This document shows, in pieces, positions 52,910-62,856 of a DNA stretch of 64,000 bases. The DNA is from Eledone cirrhosa (taxonomy: Eukaryota; Mollusca; Cephalopoda; Octopoda; Eledonidae), in NCBI GenBank assembly GCA_964016885.1, contig OZ024743.1, positions 170,395,333 to 170,459,332 on the forward strand, written 5' to 3'. The position numbers were made by a program, and so were the translations under genes. Position 1 is the stretch's first letter; every line of letters starts with the position of its first letter. The notes under the pieces are model-generated. The model saw nothing but the letters and a program-made list of their open reading frames with translations, was not told where the DNA came from and ran no database searches.

Positions 52910-53860
52910 ATTCATTTCATTTCATTTCATTTGAGTTTGAGTCCATGCTCAGGCCAAGTCGAAGACTCCACCCTCAGAGTCTGGTGTGGTTGCCAGGTTG
53001 GATTCTCTGTTTAATTTTGACATGTGTAGGAGCGAGTTTGAGTCAGTTTGTGCTCATTGTGTATATCCTGGGAGATGGGGTTCATCTCTAATGGTGCTTA
53101 AGTATCTATCCAGCTGCAATTTGAATGATTCCACACTGCATCCTGATAGATTTCTGACATGTACCGGAATGGAGTTGAATAGTTGTGTCCCTCTAACCAA
53201 CAGACTTGACTCTCGCAGGGTTTTTGCGGCCTGGCCAGCCCTTTTGTTGATTGGTGGTAGCTGGCAGCGTCTTCCGTGGCGCAGTGAGTGGTAGGTTTTG
53301 ATACCAAAGTTTGGCACCTTTTGCTCTATCATTTTCCAAATGTATATAATTTGGTATCGCTCAAATCTTCTTTCTATTGAGTACATCTTCAAGGTTCTGA
53401 GTCTTTGCCAATAGTCCAGGTCCCTCGTTTCTGAGAAGTATGAGGTAAAATTTCTTTGGAGCGATTCCATCTTAGATAGTTGGCCCTTTGTTGTTGGTGA
53501 CCACAACTGAGAACAGTAGTCAATCCTCGGAAGTATCATACTGTTCCAGAGGGTTTTCATTGTTGAGGTATCTCTTGATTTGCAGGTGTGCAAGATCCAC
53601 CCGCTGTACTTTCTTGCAGTAAGACAGACTGAGTCAAGGTGTTCTCTGAATTTTAGGCTGGTTCCCATGTGGATGCCTAAATCTTTCACACACTGTTTTT
53701 CCATTATTTGTTGTCCTGATGGGTTTCTGTAGTTTGTTGTATTTTTCAGATTTTGATCTGTTCCGTAACGAATTAGTTCAAACTTCTTATCATTGAACAA
53801 CATGTTGTTTGTTTCCTGCCATTTGTGGTTAGGTCCTTTTGTAAGGCCTCTGTATCCACC
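52910..53860 (-). mobile_element. Jockey/CR1-like LINE, 5'-truncated (LINE-C)
   Basis: About 950 bp with an ORF of 249 codons and, at its 3' side, a (GAAAT)n tail (ATTTC on the plus strand near 52915-52932), which is the usual short tail of the element. The 5' edge is cut by a TATG minisatellite. Confidence 0.85.
53054..53803 (-). pseudogene. LINE-C reverse transcriptase C-terminal region
   Basis: An open frame of 249 codons. It starts right after the RT palm: '[14 protein letters not shown]', 'VKDLGIHMGTSLKFREHLDS' (the KDLGI block after motif D), 'GWILHTCKSRDTSTMKTLWN', 'LPRIDYCSQLWSPTTKGQLS', 'YWQRLRTLKMYSIERRFERY', 'LFNSIPVHVRNLSGCSVESF KLQLDRYL'. It lacks the catalytic palm, so it is not an active enzyme, but having no stop in 250 codons marks a rather young copy. 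Frequent in cephalopods and cnidarians. Confidence 0.85.
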
Positions 53861-53861
53861 T

Positions 53862-54030
53862 GTATATATATATTTATATGTATGTATGTATGTATATATA
53901 TATATATTTATATGTATGTATATATATATATTTATATGTATATATATATATATTTATATGTATATATATATATATTTGTATGTATATATATATACATATA
54001 TATATTTATATGTATGTATATATATAGTTA
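53862..54030. repeat. (TATA/TATG)n minisatellite
   Basis: TTTATATGTATGTATATATA-like units, about 20-30 bp, repeated seven times. Confidence 0.95.
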
Positions 54031-54419
54031 TAACTCATAATTGATATATAAACAACTAATACATACGCAATTTATTAATATATATAGATATTTATATACA
54101 TATAACCTATCCTAATGTAATAAGATAAAAATACTTACAACCATAATTCTTCATATAATTCTAATTGATTATATATACTATATTATAACTCATAATATAG
54201 GTAAATAAACGTTGCCCCCCAAATTAACGTAAATACCAGCCCTTCTTCTTTTCTCTTCTTTCCTATGCATACAATAACTTATCATAATTATTTAAATTTT
54301 TCATAGCGTCTAAAATAACTTTTTTTCATCCCTTTTACATAAACCTCATTTGCATACTCATCTTAATAATTTGAAATATCTGAGTTTTCTTTCTTCTCTT
54401 CCCTTCACTATCCAGTGAT

Positions 54420-54590
54420 AACTTGAACTGTTAAGGTATATTATCCTTGGTTATGTCAAAATTTATAAAACACACCTCGTATTTTATCTGATGATAGCAT
54501 ACCAAAATTGTTGGTACCCTTGAAATATATATAATAGAATAAATATGGTTTTATAAATATAGTTTCCATTTATTTAATATCATTGTATAT
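54420..54590 (+). repeat. PLE pseudo-LTR fragment (family 2c)
   Basis: Plus-strand equivalent of 46930-47125 with the hammerhead motif at 54481-54540. Confidence 0.7.
54481..54540 (+). ncRNA. Candidate hammerhead ribozyme, family 2c
   Basis: ATTTTAT, CTGATGA, helix II TACCAA ... TTGGTA, GAA, ATATATAT, A, ATAGAAT (a G-U replaces A-U in helix I). The 5' helix-II flank CATACC lost one pair compared with 2a. Confidence 0.6.
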
Positions 54591-54894
54591 ATATTTATAT
54601 GTACGTATATATATATAATACATATATAATTTATATAGATATATATGTATATATATATATCAATAATATTGATAAATGGAAAATATCTTTATTTATAAAT
54701 AAATTTATTAATATTATTAATATTAATGATACTCCAGAAAAACCCGTTCACTGCTTCTAATTTGTTGTAAATTAACTTTGTTGAATAATCAACGAACCAA
54801 ATAACTCATTGTTTATATATATATATATAAATAATACATATATAGGCACATGGAGGCACAAAAGGTTGTGAGTTCAATTCTCAGACCGGTGAGC

Positions 54895-55142
54895 AAGACA
54901 CTTTATTTCACATTGCTCCAGTTTACTCAGCTGTAGAAATGAGATGATAGGGACTGGGGTCCATATCACTCCACTGCAAAGTGGTCGTGGAGGTGCCACG
55001 GCAAAAAAGCACGCAGCACTCACTGTAAATGAGGTTGGTGTTAGGAAGGGCATCCAGCTGTAGAAATCAAGCCAGAAACAGTTCCTGTCCCACCCTTGCA
55101 AGCAGGGAAAAAGCGGACGTAAAATGAAATGATGATGATGAT
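54895..55142 (+). repeat. ATC-headed repeat fused to a LINE-A tail
   Basis: GGAGGTGCCACGGCAAAAAA, GTTGGTGTTAGGAAGGGCAT and GCTGTAGAAATCAAGCC run into CCCACCCTTGCAAGCAGGGA AAAAGCGGACGTAAAATG. So the dispersed repeat and LINE-A share one 3' end here, which hints that the LINE-A machinery moves the repeat. Confidence 0.75.
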
Positions 55143-55159
55143 GATATATAATTTATAGA

Positions 55160-55255
55160 TATCATCATCATCGTTGAACCTCTATCTGCCACACTTTCAT
55201 GGGTTAGACGGGAGTTGTCCCATTTGAGGCAATATTGGTCACGTGACCGTGTCAT
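55160..55255. repeat. ATC-headed repeat, 5' fragment
   Basis: ATCATCATCATCGTTGAACC TC, then CATGGGTTAGACGGGAGTTG. Old copy. A reverse fragment (CCGTCTAACCCATGCTAGCG TGG) follows at 55508-55555. Confidence 0.7.
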
Positions 55256-55462
55256 ATATATATATATGAGAAAAACCACAAACCCTCCATCTCAATTCTA
55301 CTTTTGAAAAGCAGAAGAAGTGCGAAACCGGTAAAGGAACCAAATAAATATATATATTTTTTTTAAAGACTCCAGTTGCATTTTCGATTTCATCTTTTTT
55401 CCTTATACTTTCACTCGTGTAGGACACCTCGGTTATTTTTCATTTTGTAAAAAAAACCTCAC

Positions 55463-55513
<51 letters not shown>

Positions 55514-55572
55514 TAACCCATGCTAGCGTGGAAGATGGGCGTTAAACGAAGATGATGATATATATGTGTATA
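55256..55572. other. Intergenic with TA tract and repeat fragment
   Basis: AAGCAGAAGAAGTGCGAAACCG at 55310 looks like a PLE end, weakly. (TA)n at 55470-55507. No gene. Confidence 0.4.
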
Positions 55573-56270
55573 TCTGTATATATATAAAGACGAAGTTTTC
55601 TGTATGTGTGTGTGGACAATTTTTAATGAGGGCTCATATATTCTAAACCATTCATGTGATTTCTTTGAAATTTTTTACAGAGCTTCTTGCACAAAACCTG
55701 TACATGATCTACAAAGGCTTTCAAAAATCGATATTGGTGCCTTTGGAGACATTAAAAAAGTTTCGGTTATTTGTGTGAATTTTCGTGATTAAGTAAGACA
55801 AGAGTTATCTTTAAGTAATACAAGAGTTATCTTTCGTAATTCGGCTCATTCGGATTTTAATTTACTCTTTGTACTTGAAACAAAAGGTACGCTTCCTTGA
55901 GACTAACAATATCATTTTGTATATTTCACAACCAGCAATTACTAAGTTAAGTTATAGATTTGACATTGTATAATTTATCATTTCAAGCTTGATGTTCATA
56001 CATTAAGTGATGTCATAACTTTTACAATATTATGCTTTGTACATAATAGTGTCTATTATTCACTTCACTTTTCTATTACATGATGCGCTTTTACTGTTAT
56101 CAAAAAAGACACCGAGCTCACATATTAATTATTTCGCTGGAATAGTGCCTAAGGTTTTCATGTTTACATAAAGTACGTTTTTCTTCTATGTATTCAAATT
56201 TACTTTGTTTAGTTTAATGAGCTACATCGAAAGCTACTTGAACCGTCCAAAGGACGGGTAGTTTAGCTAG
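55573..56270 (+). mobile_element. Non-autonomous Helitron (698 bp)
   Basis: Starts TCTGTATATATATAAAGACG after A and ends TTTAGCTAG before T, as Helitrons inserted between A and T do. Fifteen bases, CCGTCCAAAGGACGG, form a 6-bp hairpin 9 bases before the terminal CTAG. The start 'TCTrTATATATA...' is frequent in mollusc Helitrons. No Rep/helicase coding remains. Confidence 0.8.
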
Positions 56271-56333
56271 TATATATATATATATAATACATATATAATT
56301 TATATATATGTGTATATATATATATATATATAT

Positions 56334-56584
56334 CAGTGGCAAAGGGTAATCTGGAAAGCAGGGCATGCAGTTCAATCGCCATGGCGGAAAGTGGGGCTGT
56401 GCAGCCTTACCCCCCCCCCAATTCCCTCTAAATGACTCTCCCGGTCAAAGCCGTATGTAGTGTTATCTAGTGTGTGTGTGTGTATATCTTTTTATGTGTC
56501 TACGATTTAGTAAGCAGCCAAAATTCTGCTTGCTTCAACCAACGCAATTGATCAACTCAAGATTCTATGCACCCTTCGCACCTG
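56334..56584. mobile_element. hAT-like MITE
   Basis: Terminal inverted repeats CAGTGGCAAAGGGT and CAGGTGCGAAGGGT (right end reverse-complemented). CAGNG...GC starts are characteristic of hAT transposons. The 8-bp target duplication cannot be seen because both flanks are TATATAT. The interior has a C(10) run and no ORF. Confidence 0.55.
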
Positions 56585-56621
56585 ATATATATATATATAT
56601 ATATATAATACATATATAATT

Positions 56622-56666
<45 letters not shown>

Positions 56667-56949
56667 CATATATAATTTATATATATATAAATATATATAT
56701 AATTTATATATATATATATAAATATATAATACATATATAATTTATATATATATATATACACAATACACAATACATATATAATTTATATATATATGTATAT
56801 ATATATATATATAATACATATATCATTTATATATATATATGTATATATATATAATACGTATATAATTTATATGTATATATGTATATAATACATATATAAT
56901 TTATATGTATATATATATATATATAATACATATAATTTATATATATATA

Positions 56950-57570
56950 CTAGCAGTAAGGCATTGCCCTGGGCTGCTCAGTAGCTGTGTTAAAGTTACA
57001 ATGTTAAGTTCCTTTCTTGGCTTAAAAACTGTAGAGTCTACAGTGTAGACTTTCATACGGTACTTTTGATTAATATTCCCTCAACCAAGAGGATACCTTA
57101 TGAAGTTAAGAAAACATAACCCTAACCCGAATGTTAAAACAAAAGAGGATGCTGGGGATAAATACTGCACTGGTAATCTATTAACAAAAATCGAAAATGT
57201 AAACACTGCAACACTTGTCTCAGAGAAAAACATCAGTTTCACCAAACTATCAGTTATTTTGAAACAAAGAAATTGGATGGACATGAAAAACAAAAAAAAA
57301 ATGCGTTATCTGTCTGTCAATGAAAATCTCATAAGGCTTTATTCGAGATCAATGTTTTTTTTACAAAACATTTGCTTGTTTTACGGTGTATTCAAATAGG
57401 CTTGTTTTCAACTAAAAACATTGTTTTAAAAGAGTTTTTAATGGAAATGAAGCAAAATGGAAGCCTAATGTTGAAACTTCGAACTCATGAAATTTGAACG
57501 TACAGTTTAGGAGGAGATGTGTGCTGACCGTTTTAGTAGACAGACAGCCAGATAACCTCAGTTTTATATA
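56950..57570 (-). mobile_element. Helitron-like element in reverse orientation
   Basis: Minus strand ends GGCAATGCCTTACTGCTAG then T and starts around TATATAAAACTGAGGTTATC TGGCTGTCTG. The CTAG end resembles 18280. Open frames in the middle (57081-57399) overlap on both strands and are not convincing. Confidence 0.5.
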
Positions 57571-57745
57571 TATATATATATATAATACATATATAATTTA
57601 TATATATATATATGTATATATATATATGTGTGTATGTGTATATATATAATGCATATATATATATATATAATTTATATATATATATATATAATACATATAT
57701 AATTTATATATATATATATAATACATACATAATTTATATATATAC

Positions 57746-58199
57746 GCGTGTGTGTGTGTACATATGAAGAACATTTTTTGTTTGTCTGTTTTTCTCCAAT
57801 GCCTCTAAAATCCAGTGGCCCAATCATATGCATGAATAGGTTTTCGTCATACTTGGTTGTCATGGAATGAAAGAAACATAAAGAATGTGAAGCAAGTGAG
57901 TCATATGCGTTCAAACATCCCTCCCCTTCCTCTGCGTTCAACATATTAGCCATCCTCTCATCTATCGGCTACAGCATGCGTGGTCATATATTTATATTAC
58001 TTACTTATGGTCATATCTACTTCACATTTAACCTGTGTGTATATATTCTCCATATCTTTCCCTTATTCATGTATATATGCTACCTGTTTGTATACAAGCT
58101 CCAAAATCAAATTGATTTATGGAAACACTACTAAAAATAACATTTGTGAAACTTTGTAATTGTTTTTTGCATATTCATTTCCATTAGTTTTTGTTGTGT
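57746..58199. other. Intergenic DNA
   Basis: No recognised feature. Confidence 0.4.
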
Positions 58200-58389
58200 T
58201 TTCCACAAGATAGCTCAAACAACTCAAAGGCTATGTCAATAGAGAGCAAGAACAGAATACTTACGAATTAAAAAGATTGCCTCAAGAACTGTTAATTCAA
58301 ATTTCCTCAAATTGTCCAAATTGAGGTGCTGAAGAATGGAATGGTGAGTCAATTGGATTGATGAAATTAAATACATGAACAACCAGAAT

Positions 58390-59130
58390 TCTCGAGGAGA
58401 CTGCTGATTGGTACAACTACTGAATCAAGACACTTTCTTCAAAATATCCAGAAGTACAATAATGCATTCCAAATGACATCATTTGGTGCAAATGTCATCC
58501 ATGAAGGTGGCTTTATGCTCATTTTCAAGATCCAAGAGCAATTGGACCACTTTAGCCACTTTCAGAAGAAGATATGAAAACCCAAGCACTGACAAGGTAT
58601 GAAAGGAATAAGGAAACATATTGCAACTACAAGATATGTTACATAGCTATATTAGAAGTTTCAAATTTGACCTAGGAAATGCACCTGTAGAAGAACTCAC
58701 AGTACTGATGAATGCTGACAGGAGACCACCAGGAGAGCATTCATGCTGTTATAATGCACCTGAATGTAATGAAGTTGCTATTGTAATATCTGGAGAAGAG
58801 CATGGTGAACGTGACATAATCCTTCATAGGAGAGATAATCAGTTACAGAGAATAAATGAAACATCGCTCTTATGATGTCCTCCAGTATGCTTTAATTTAT
58901 GTGAATGGAGAAGATGGACACCATTTTAAAATTCCTCAAAAAGATGAAAAGGAAAATACCAGGAAGACAGTCTTGGGTATGGATTTTTACTCCTATTTTA
59001 TGGTTCAAGACAATTTCAATTTCCTCCACAGAATGCAAAATTTGTTCCATCAATTTGCTGTGGACATGTATGCAAAAGTTGAGGCAGAAAAATTAGCATT
59101 AATCAGATATCACCAGAAAAAAATACAAAA
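58390..59130 (+). pseudogene. Helitron N-terminal (Helitron_like_N) domain
   Basis: Residues 'YIRSFKFDLGNAPVEELTVL MNADRRPPGEHSCCYNAPECN', 'VAIVISGEEHGERDIILHRR', then in another frame 'RSYDVLQYALIYVNGEDGHH FKI' and 'MDFYSYFMVQDNFNFLHRMQ NLFHQFAVDMYAKVEAEKL'. This order is the conserved region before the HUH nuclease of Helitron replication proteins. At least two frameshifts. It breaks off at 'LIRYHQKK', after which LINE-A sequence starts. Confidence 0.85.
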
Positions 59131-59149
59131 TGTTTTGCCCTGCATACAA

Positions 59150-59335
59150 AAAGATGACTGCATGACGCCTGTGAGCGAAGTGCAATGCTGCATGGTAGTG
59201 AAACGTGTGTTGTGACTGTAGAGGACATGTGTAGACTGGAGAGAAATGAAGCAACCAGGCTTCGTTGGATATGCAATGTAAATGTGAGAGAGAGGCAGGG
59301 CTTGAATGAGCTGAGGGAGAAGCTAGGTTTAAGTA
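59150..59335 (+). mobile_element. LINE-A fragment inside the Helitron
   Basis: 'DDCMTPVSEVQCCMVVKRVL', then TVEDMCRLERNEA-, RLRWICNVNVRERQGLNELR-like reading in shifted frames. Only the C-terminal block is present and it lacks the 3' tail. Confidence 0.7.
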
Positions 59336-59764
59336 TCAGTTGAAGGTATCAATAAGTCGTTTTATAGTCTTTGATTTTTTACAGAACAAAGAAAAATTGA
59401 TACTATTTGAAATTTATCTACACTCCAGTTTTATCCATATACTATTTACAGTCCATCCTAACAAAGCAACACTTCAGAAGCAATGTTATGCGGTATATTG
59501 CTGTGTTTCAGATGACATCCTTTGGAGATGAAAAAGATCATACTGACTATGGTTATTTCACAACATCCAAGGCCAATGCTACCATTTAATCCCCAGCCTA
59601 ATAAAGGAGTTTTTTTTTTATGTCTCCCTCACACACACTCACACACACACATTACGGTCTCACCTCATACCAGACAACACATCCAATACAGTCATTTTCT
59701 CTTTTATCTGTCTTCTCTTAACTGTTCTCCCGAGTGAAGCGGAGTATTTCAGCTAGTGTTCTCA

Positions 59765-60055
59765 CAGGTACAAGCTGAAGCATATAGACAGTATGCCCTC
59801 ACCCCGCTCCCACTGCAAAGTGGTCATGGAGGTGTCACGACAAAAAAGCACCCAGTCCACACTGTAGAGTGGCCGTGTAGGCGCCATGTAAGAAAGCACC
59901 CAGTACTCACTCTAAATGAGGTTGATGTTAGGAGGGCATCCATCTGTAGAAATCAAGCCAAAATCAGTTCCTGCATGGGCAAGACATGGTCACCTGACCT
60001 GACACTGCCCACAACAGGACAAACCCGTCTAACCTATGTTAGATGTATGAGGTTA
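59765..60055 (+). repeat. ATC-headed dispersed repeat, reverse orientation
   Basis: CCACTGCAAAGTGGTCATGG AGGTG, CACCCAGTACTCACTCTAAA TGAGG, CATCTGTAGAAATCAAGCC, CACAACAGGACAAACCCGTC TAACC. It begins directly behind the Helitron end. Confidence 0.8.
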
Positions 60056-60489
60056 TAGTGAATAAGTTCACTATTTTCATTGGTAAGATAAGTTAAGCTG
60101 AATGTCTCTTTTTCACTTTGTTCATCATGAGTGAATAGCTAGGGTAGCTGATCATTTATAATTCAAACTTCAGTAAGATTAAAATTATTGTTTATTTACA
60201 CATCTATGCACGTTTCAATACAACACTATATTATACATCTATAATAGAGAAAAATGAAAAATGTTCAGTTAATTAACTTCATGTAATTGCTTTACTTCAG
60301 GCTGTATCTCTTCAAGAAGTAGAAAAGGCAATAATATTTAACATCAAAAAGAAAAGCATGAATTTCATAGGATTCCTTGTACAAAAGCAAAAAAGCAATA
60401 TTATATACTTATGTTCATAAGTACATATATGTATATAAATATATATCCATATATATATACGTATATAAATATAGATATATATATATATA
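60056..60489. other. Intergenic AT-rich DNA
   Basis: No gene. Ends in a TATATATA/TATG stretch before LINE-A. Confidence 0.5.
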
Positions 60490-60835
60490 TCATCATCATT
60501 TTACGTCCGCATTTCCCTGCTTGCAAGGGTGGGACGGGTCCTGTTCAGCACAGTATCTCTCCACTTGTCACGGTCTTTCATCATCTCTTCTGTGAGCTTC
60601 AGCGATCTGCCAATGTTTTTCGTGGTCTTCCTCTACTGCGTCTTCCCTCTACTGGGATTTCTTGACACTTCTTTACCCAGCAGTCATCCTCCATGTGCAT
60701 CACATGTCTATGCCATCGCAGTCTTCTCTTCCGCACACTACAACTCATCCCTCTTAAACACAATTCTCTCTCAACTCATCTATGCTTGATCATTCACGCA
60801 CATTGACATTGCACATCCAACGGAGCATGCTTGTT

Positions 60836-61293
60836 TCATTTCTCTCCAGCCGTTGCATTTGCTGCCTCTGCAGTTGCTGCCCATGTCTCACTACCATGCA
60901 GCATCGCACATCTCACACAAGCATCATGTAACCGGCCTTTCATACGCAGGGAGAAACCCTTCTTTGTCAACAGAGGAAGCAGCTCCCTAAACTTCTTCCA
61001 ACCCGTCCTTATTCTAGGTACTATGGCCTTAGAACATCCCCCTCCCATGCTAATCTGATCACCTAGGTACCAGAAGCTATCAACCACTTCTATAGAACCC
61101 ACCTGCATTGGAAAAATGTGTCTATCACTGCGACTTCTACTGTCAAATTTCCCTGTACATCTACTGCATATGTAGTTTTCCCACCTGTTAGTTTGCCTGC
61201 TATCCCACTACATCTCTTGTGTATCCAAGATCTGCATTGTGTACATTTTATAGAATTTATGCCAGTTTTTTTCCAGATATCGAACATGGCCAT
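60836..61293 (-). pseudogene. LINE-A finger and post-RT block
   Basis: 61090-61293 encodes 'IKCTQCRSWIHKRCSGIAGK', the second half of the Cys/His finger, then 'CAVDVQG', 'VIDTFF'. 60836-61108 encodes 'QVGSIEVVDSFWYLGDQISM GGGCSKAIVPRIRTGWKKFR ELLPLL', '[18 protein letters not shown]'. The two frames overlap by a frameshift. This is the best preserved version of the region behind the RT. Confidence 0.8.
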
Positions 61294-61438
61294 TTCTCTG
61301 ATGGAATCAGAGTTTTGTCCTCTCTTCTACTTATCAACACTTTTGTTTTAGCTATGTTCACTCTCAGGCCTCTTGATTCCAACTGCTGTTTCCATAGCCA
61401 GATCGTCAGCATAGAGAAGTTCCCATGGGCAGCCAGTT

Positions 61439-61825
61439 TTAAACTCCTCTGTTATGGCTGAGGACCGAACCCTGATGTACACCTACTTGTATCTGGAATT
61501 CCTCACTAAACGCCATTCCTACTCTCATTTTACTGACAGTACATAGCTTGACTGTCCTCAAAAGCCATTCCTCTACACCTAGTTTCCTTAGGGACAACCA
61601 GATGACAGATCGGGGTACCCTATCAAAGGCCTTCTCTAGGTCAACAAAAGCTAAGTATAGTGGCATATTCTTCTCTAAGATCCTCTCTTGTAGTTGTCTC
61701 ACTAAGAAGAAGGCATCTGTTGTACTTTTCCCAGGCACAAAACCAAACTGCATCTCATCTAGTTTGACCCTTTCTCTAATCAGTTGTGCTAATATTCTCT
61801 CTGCCACCTTCATAACCTGATCCAT
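61439..61825 (-). pseudogene. LINE-A RT, fingers and palm N-terminal half
   Basis: 'MDQVMKVAERILAQLIRERV', 'QFGFVPGKSTTDAFFLVRQL', 'LAFVDLEKAFDRVPRSVIW' (motif A), 'VHQGSVL' (motif B start). One of the longer undamaged RT pieces, ending before motif C because of a deletion. Confidence 0.85.
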
Positions 61826-61937
61826 CAGTTTTATGCCCCTATAATTGCTCCTCTCCAGAGCATCCCCTTTACCTTTGTAGCAATTTATGAGAATATTGCT
61901 GCACCTGTCTTTGGGTATGACACTGCCATATATATAT

Positions 61938-61974
61938 AATCCTTATTGAGCCCTCTTTGGATTTTAGTCTTCAC

Positions 61975-62010
<36 letters not shown>

Positions 62011-62012
62011 CG
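61938..62012. repeat. Shared end sequence and (ATT)n run
   Basis: TAATCCTTATTGAGCCCTCT TTGG and TTAGTCTTCACATTTATTAT as at 52835, then ten ATT units. Confidence 0.75.
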
Positions 62013-62197
62013 TGCTGAATCTCTTGAGACTTGTGTAACTATGAAGGAGTAAGTCAGTTGAATTTTACTCTTTCAAAGGAGGTGGATTTTTAACTGTATC
62101 TCACGCCCTTAAGGGCTGAATTTGTATTCATTTAGAATCTTACCCCTCAATTTAAAAATAAAAAAATCATGAAAAAAATTGTCCACAGGGAAGAACA

Positions 62198-62512
62198 GTG
62201 GGTTGTTCGGAGGGTAGAACAGCTGATTCCGTCCAATCACAAGGCACAGGCAAGAACAACAGAAACAGCAGCAGCCACAGTGGTGTTGACAACAGCAGCA
62301 ACAACGACAGTGACAGTGGTGGTGACAACAGCAGCAGCAACTTGAACAGTAGCACCAGCCTCTCAATGTCAAACTACTATGAACATTTTCCATCATTAGA
62401 AGGATCAGGCACCACCGCCACCTCAATAACAACAATAACAGCAGCAACAACCATAAAGAACCCAGGGAGCAACAACTGTAACAGCAGCAACACAGAAAAA
62501 AAAAGAAAGACC

Positions 62513-62543
<31 letters not shown>

Positions 62544-62629
62544 GCAGCAACAAAGGCAAGACTAGCGATGAGTCAACACAGCAGACCACAACCACATCGT
62601 TCATTAAAGCCACAAAAAATGTCCAATGA
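62198..62629 (+). pseudogene. LINE ORF1 (Gag-like), low-complexity N-terminal part
   Basis: 143 codons, extremely rich in Ser, Asn and Thr ('SSSHSGVDNSSNNDSDSGGD', 'TTTTTTNNNNNSSNKGK'). Only 'SMSNYYEHFPSLEGSG' looks like ordered protein. It is followed, after stops and frame changes, by 'NVQ*GDKASQDVG', 'VTKVPPSVKITWPMMAVLAD VEDST' and the zinc knuckle at 63118. From position and what follows I infer ORF1 of a LINE. A host Asn/Ser-rich protein is less likely. Confidence 0.5.
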
Positions 62630-62856
62630 GGAGATAAAGCAAGCCAAGATGTTGGTTAAAAAGACTGCACACAGGGTAAGTCTCAACCACCCAGCTTATA
62701 TAATGGAAAACAAGCTTTTGTGTTCGGTCAATTTTCTGGGCACAGAAAACATACATAGCCCGAGAATCAAGGTATGGCACTGTGGATGTACCCTTTGCTA
62801 CACCGGAAGAAGCCAGAGCACACTCCATTGCGCCACTCCACAGTGACTAAATAATA

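Larger units (their letters stand above)
56271..57745. repeat. TA-rich minisatellite with nested insertions
   Basis: The unit AATACATATATAATTTATAT recurs at least 12 times between 56288 and 57740 with variable TA runs. Two elements are inserted in it (56334-56584 and 56950-57570). Confidence 0.9.
58200..59756 (+). mobile_element. Decayed Helitron with N-terminal domain and 3' terminus
   Basis: Contains the Helitron-specific N-domain coding relic (58390-59130), a LINE-A fragment in place of the rest, and a 3' end CTCCCGAGTGAAGCGGAG ... TTTCAGCTAG before T. The CTC-CG/CG-GAG hairpin (one bulge) lies just before CAGCTAG, the same last bases as the Helitron at 3107. Rep and helicase are deleted. 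Confidence 0.75.
60490..61930 (-). mobile_element. LINE-A copy, RT to 3' tail
   Basis: 1.4 kb in minus orientation with several small deletions in the palm region (motif C is lost between 61405 and 61460). Finger and C-terminal block are well kept. It ends at the CATCATCATT tail like the copy at 4618. Confidence 0.85.

Noticed and set aside
57081..57399. Frames inside the reversed Helitron-like element as a host gene
   Set aside because: Overlapping on both strands, Lys/Asn-rich, no domain, no splice structure.
62109..62450. Leu/Cys-rich and Val-rich minus-strand frames
   Set aside because: Antisense of the trinucleotide-rich ORF1.
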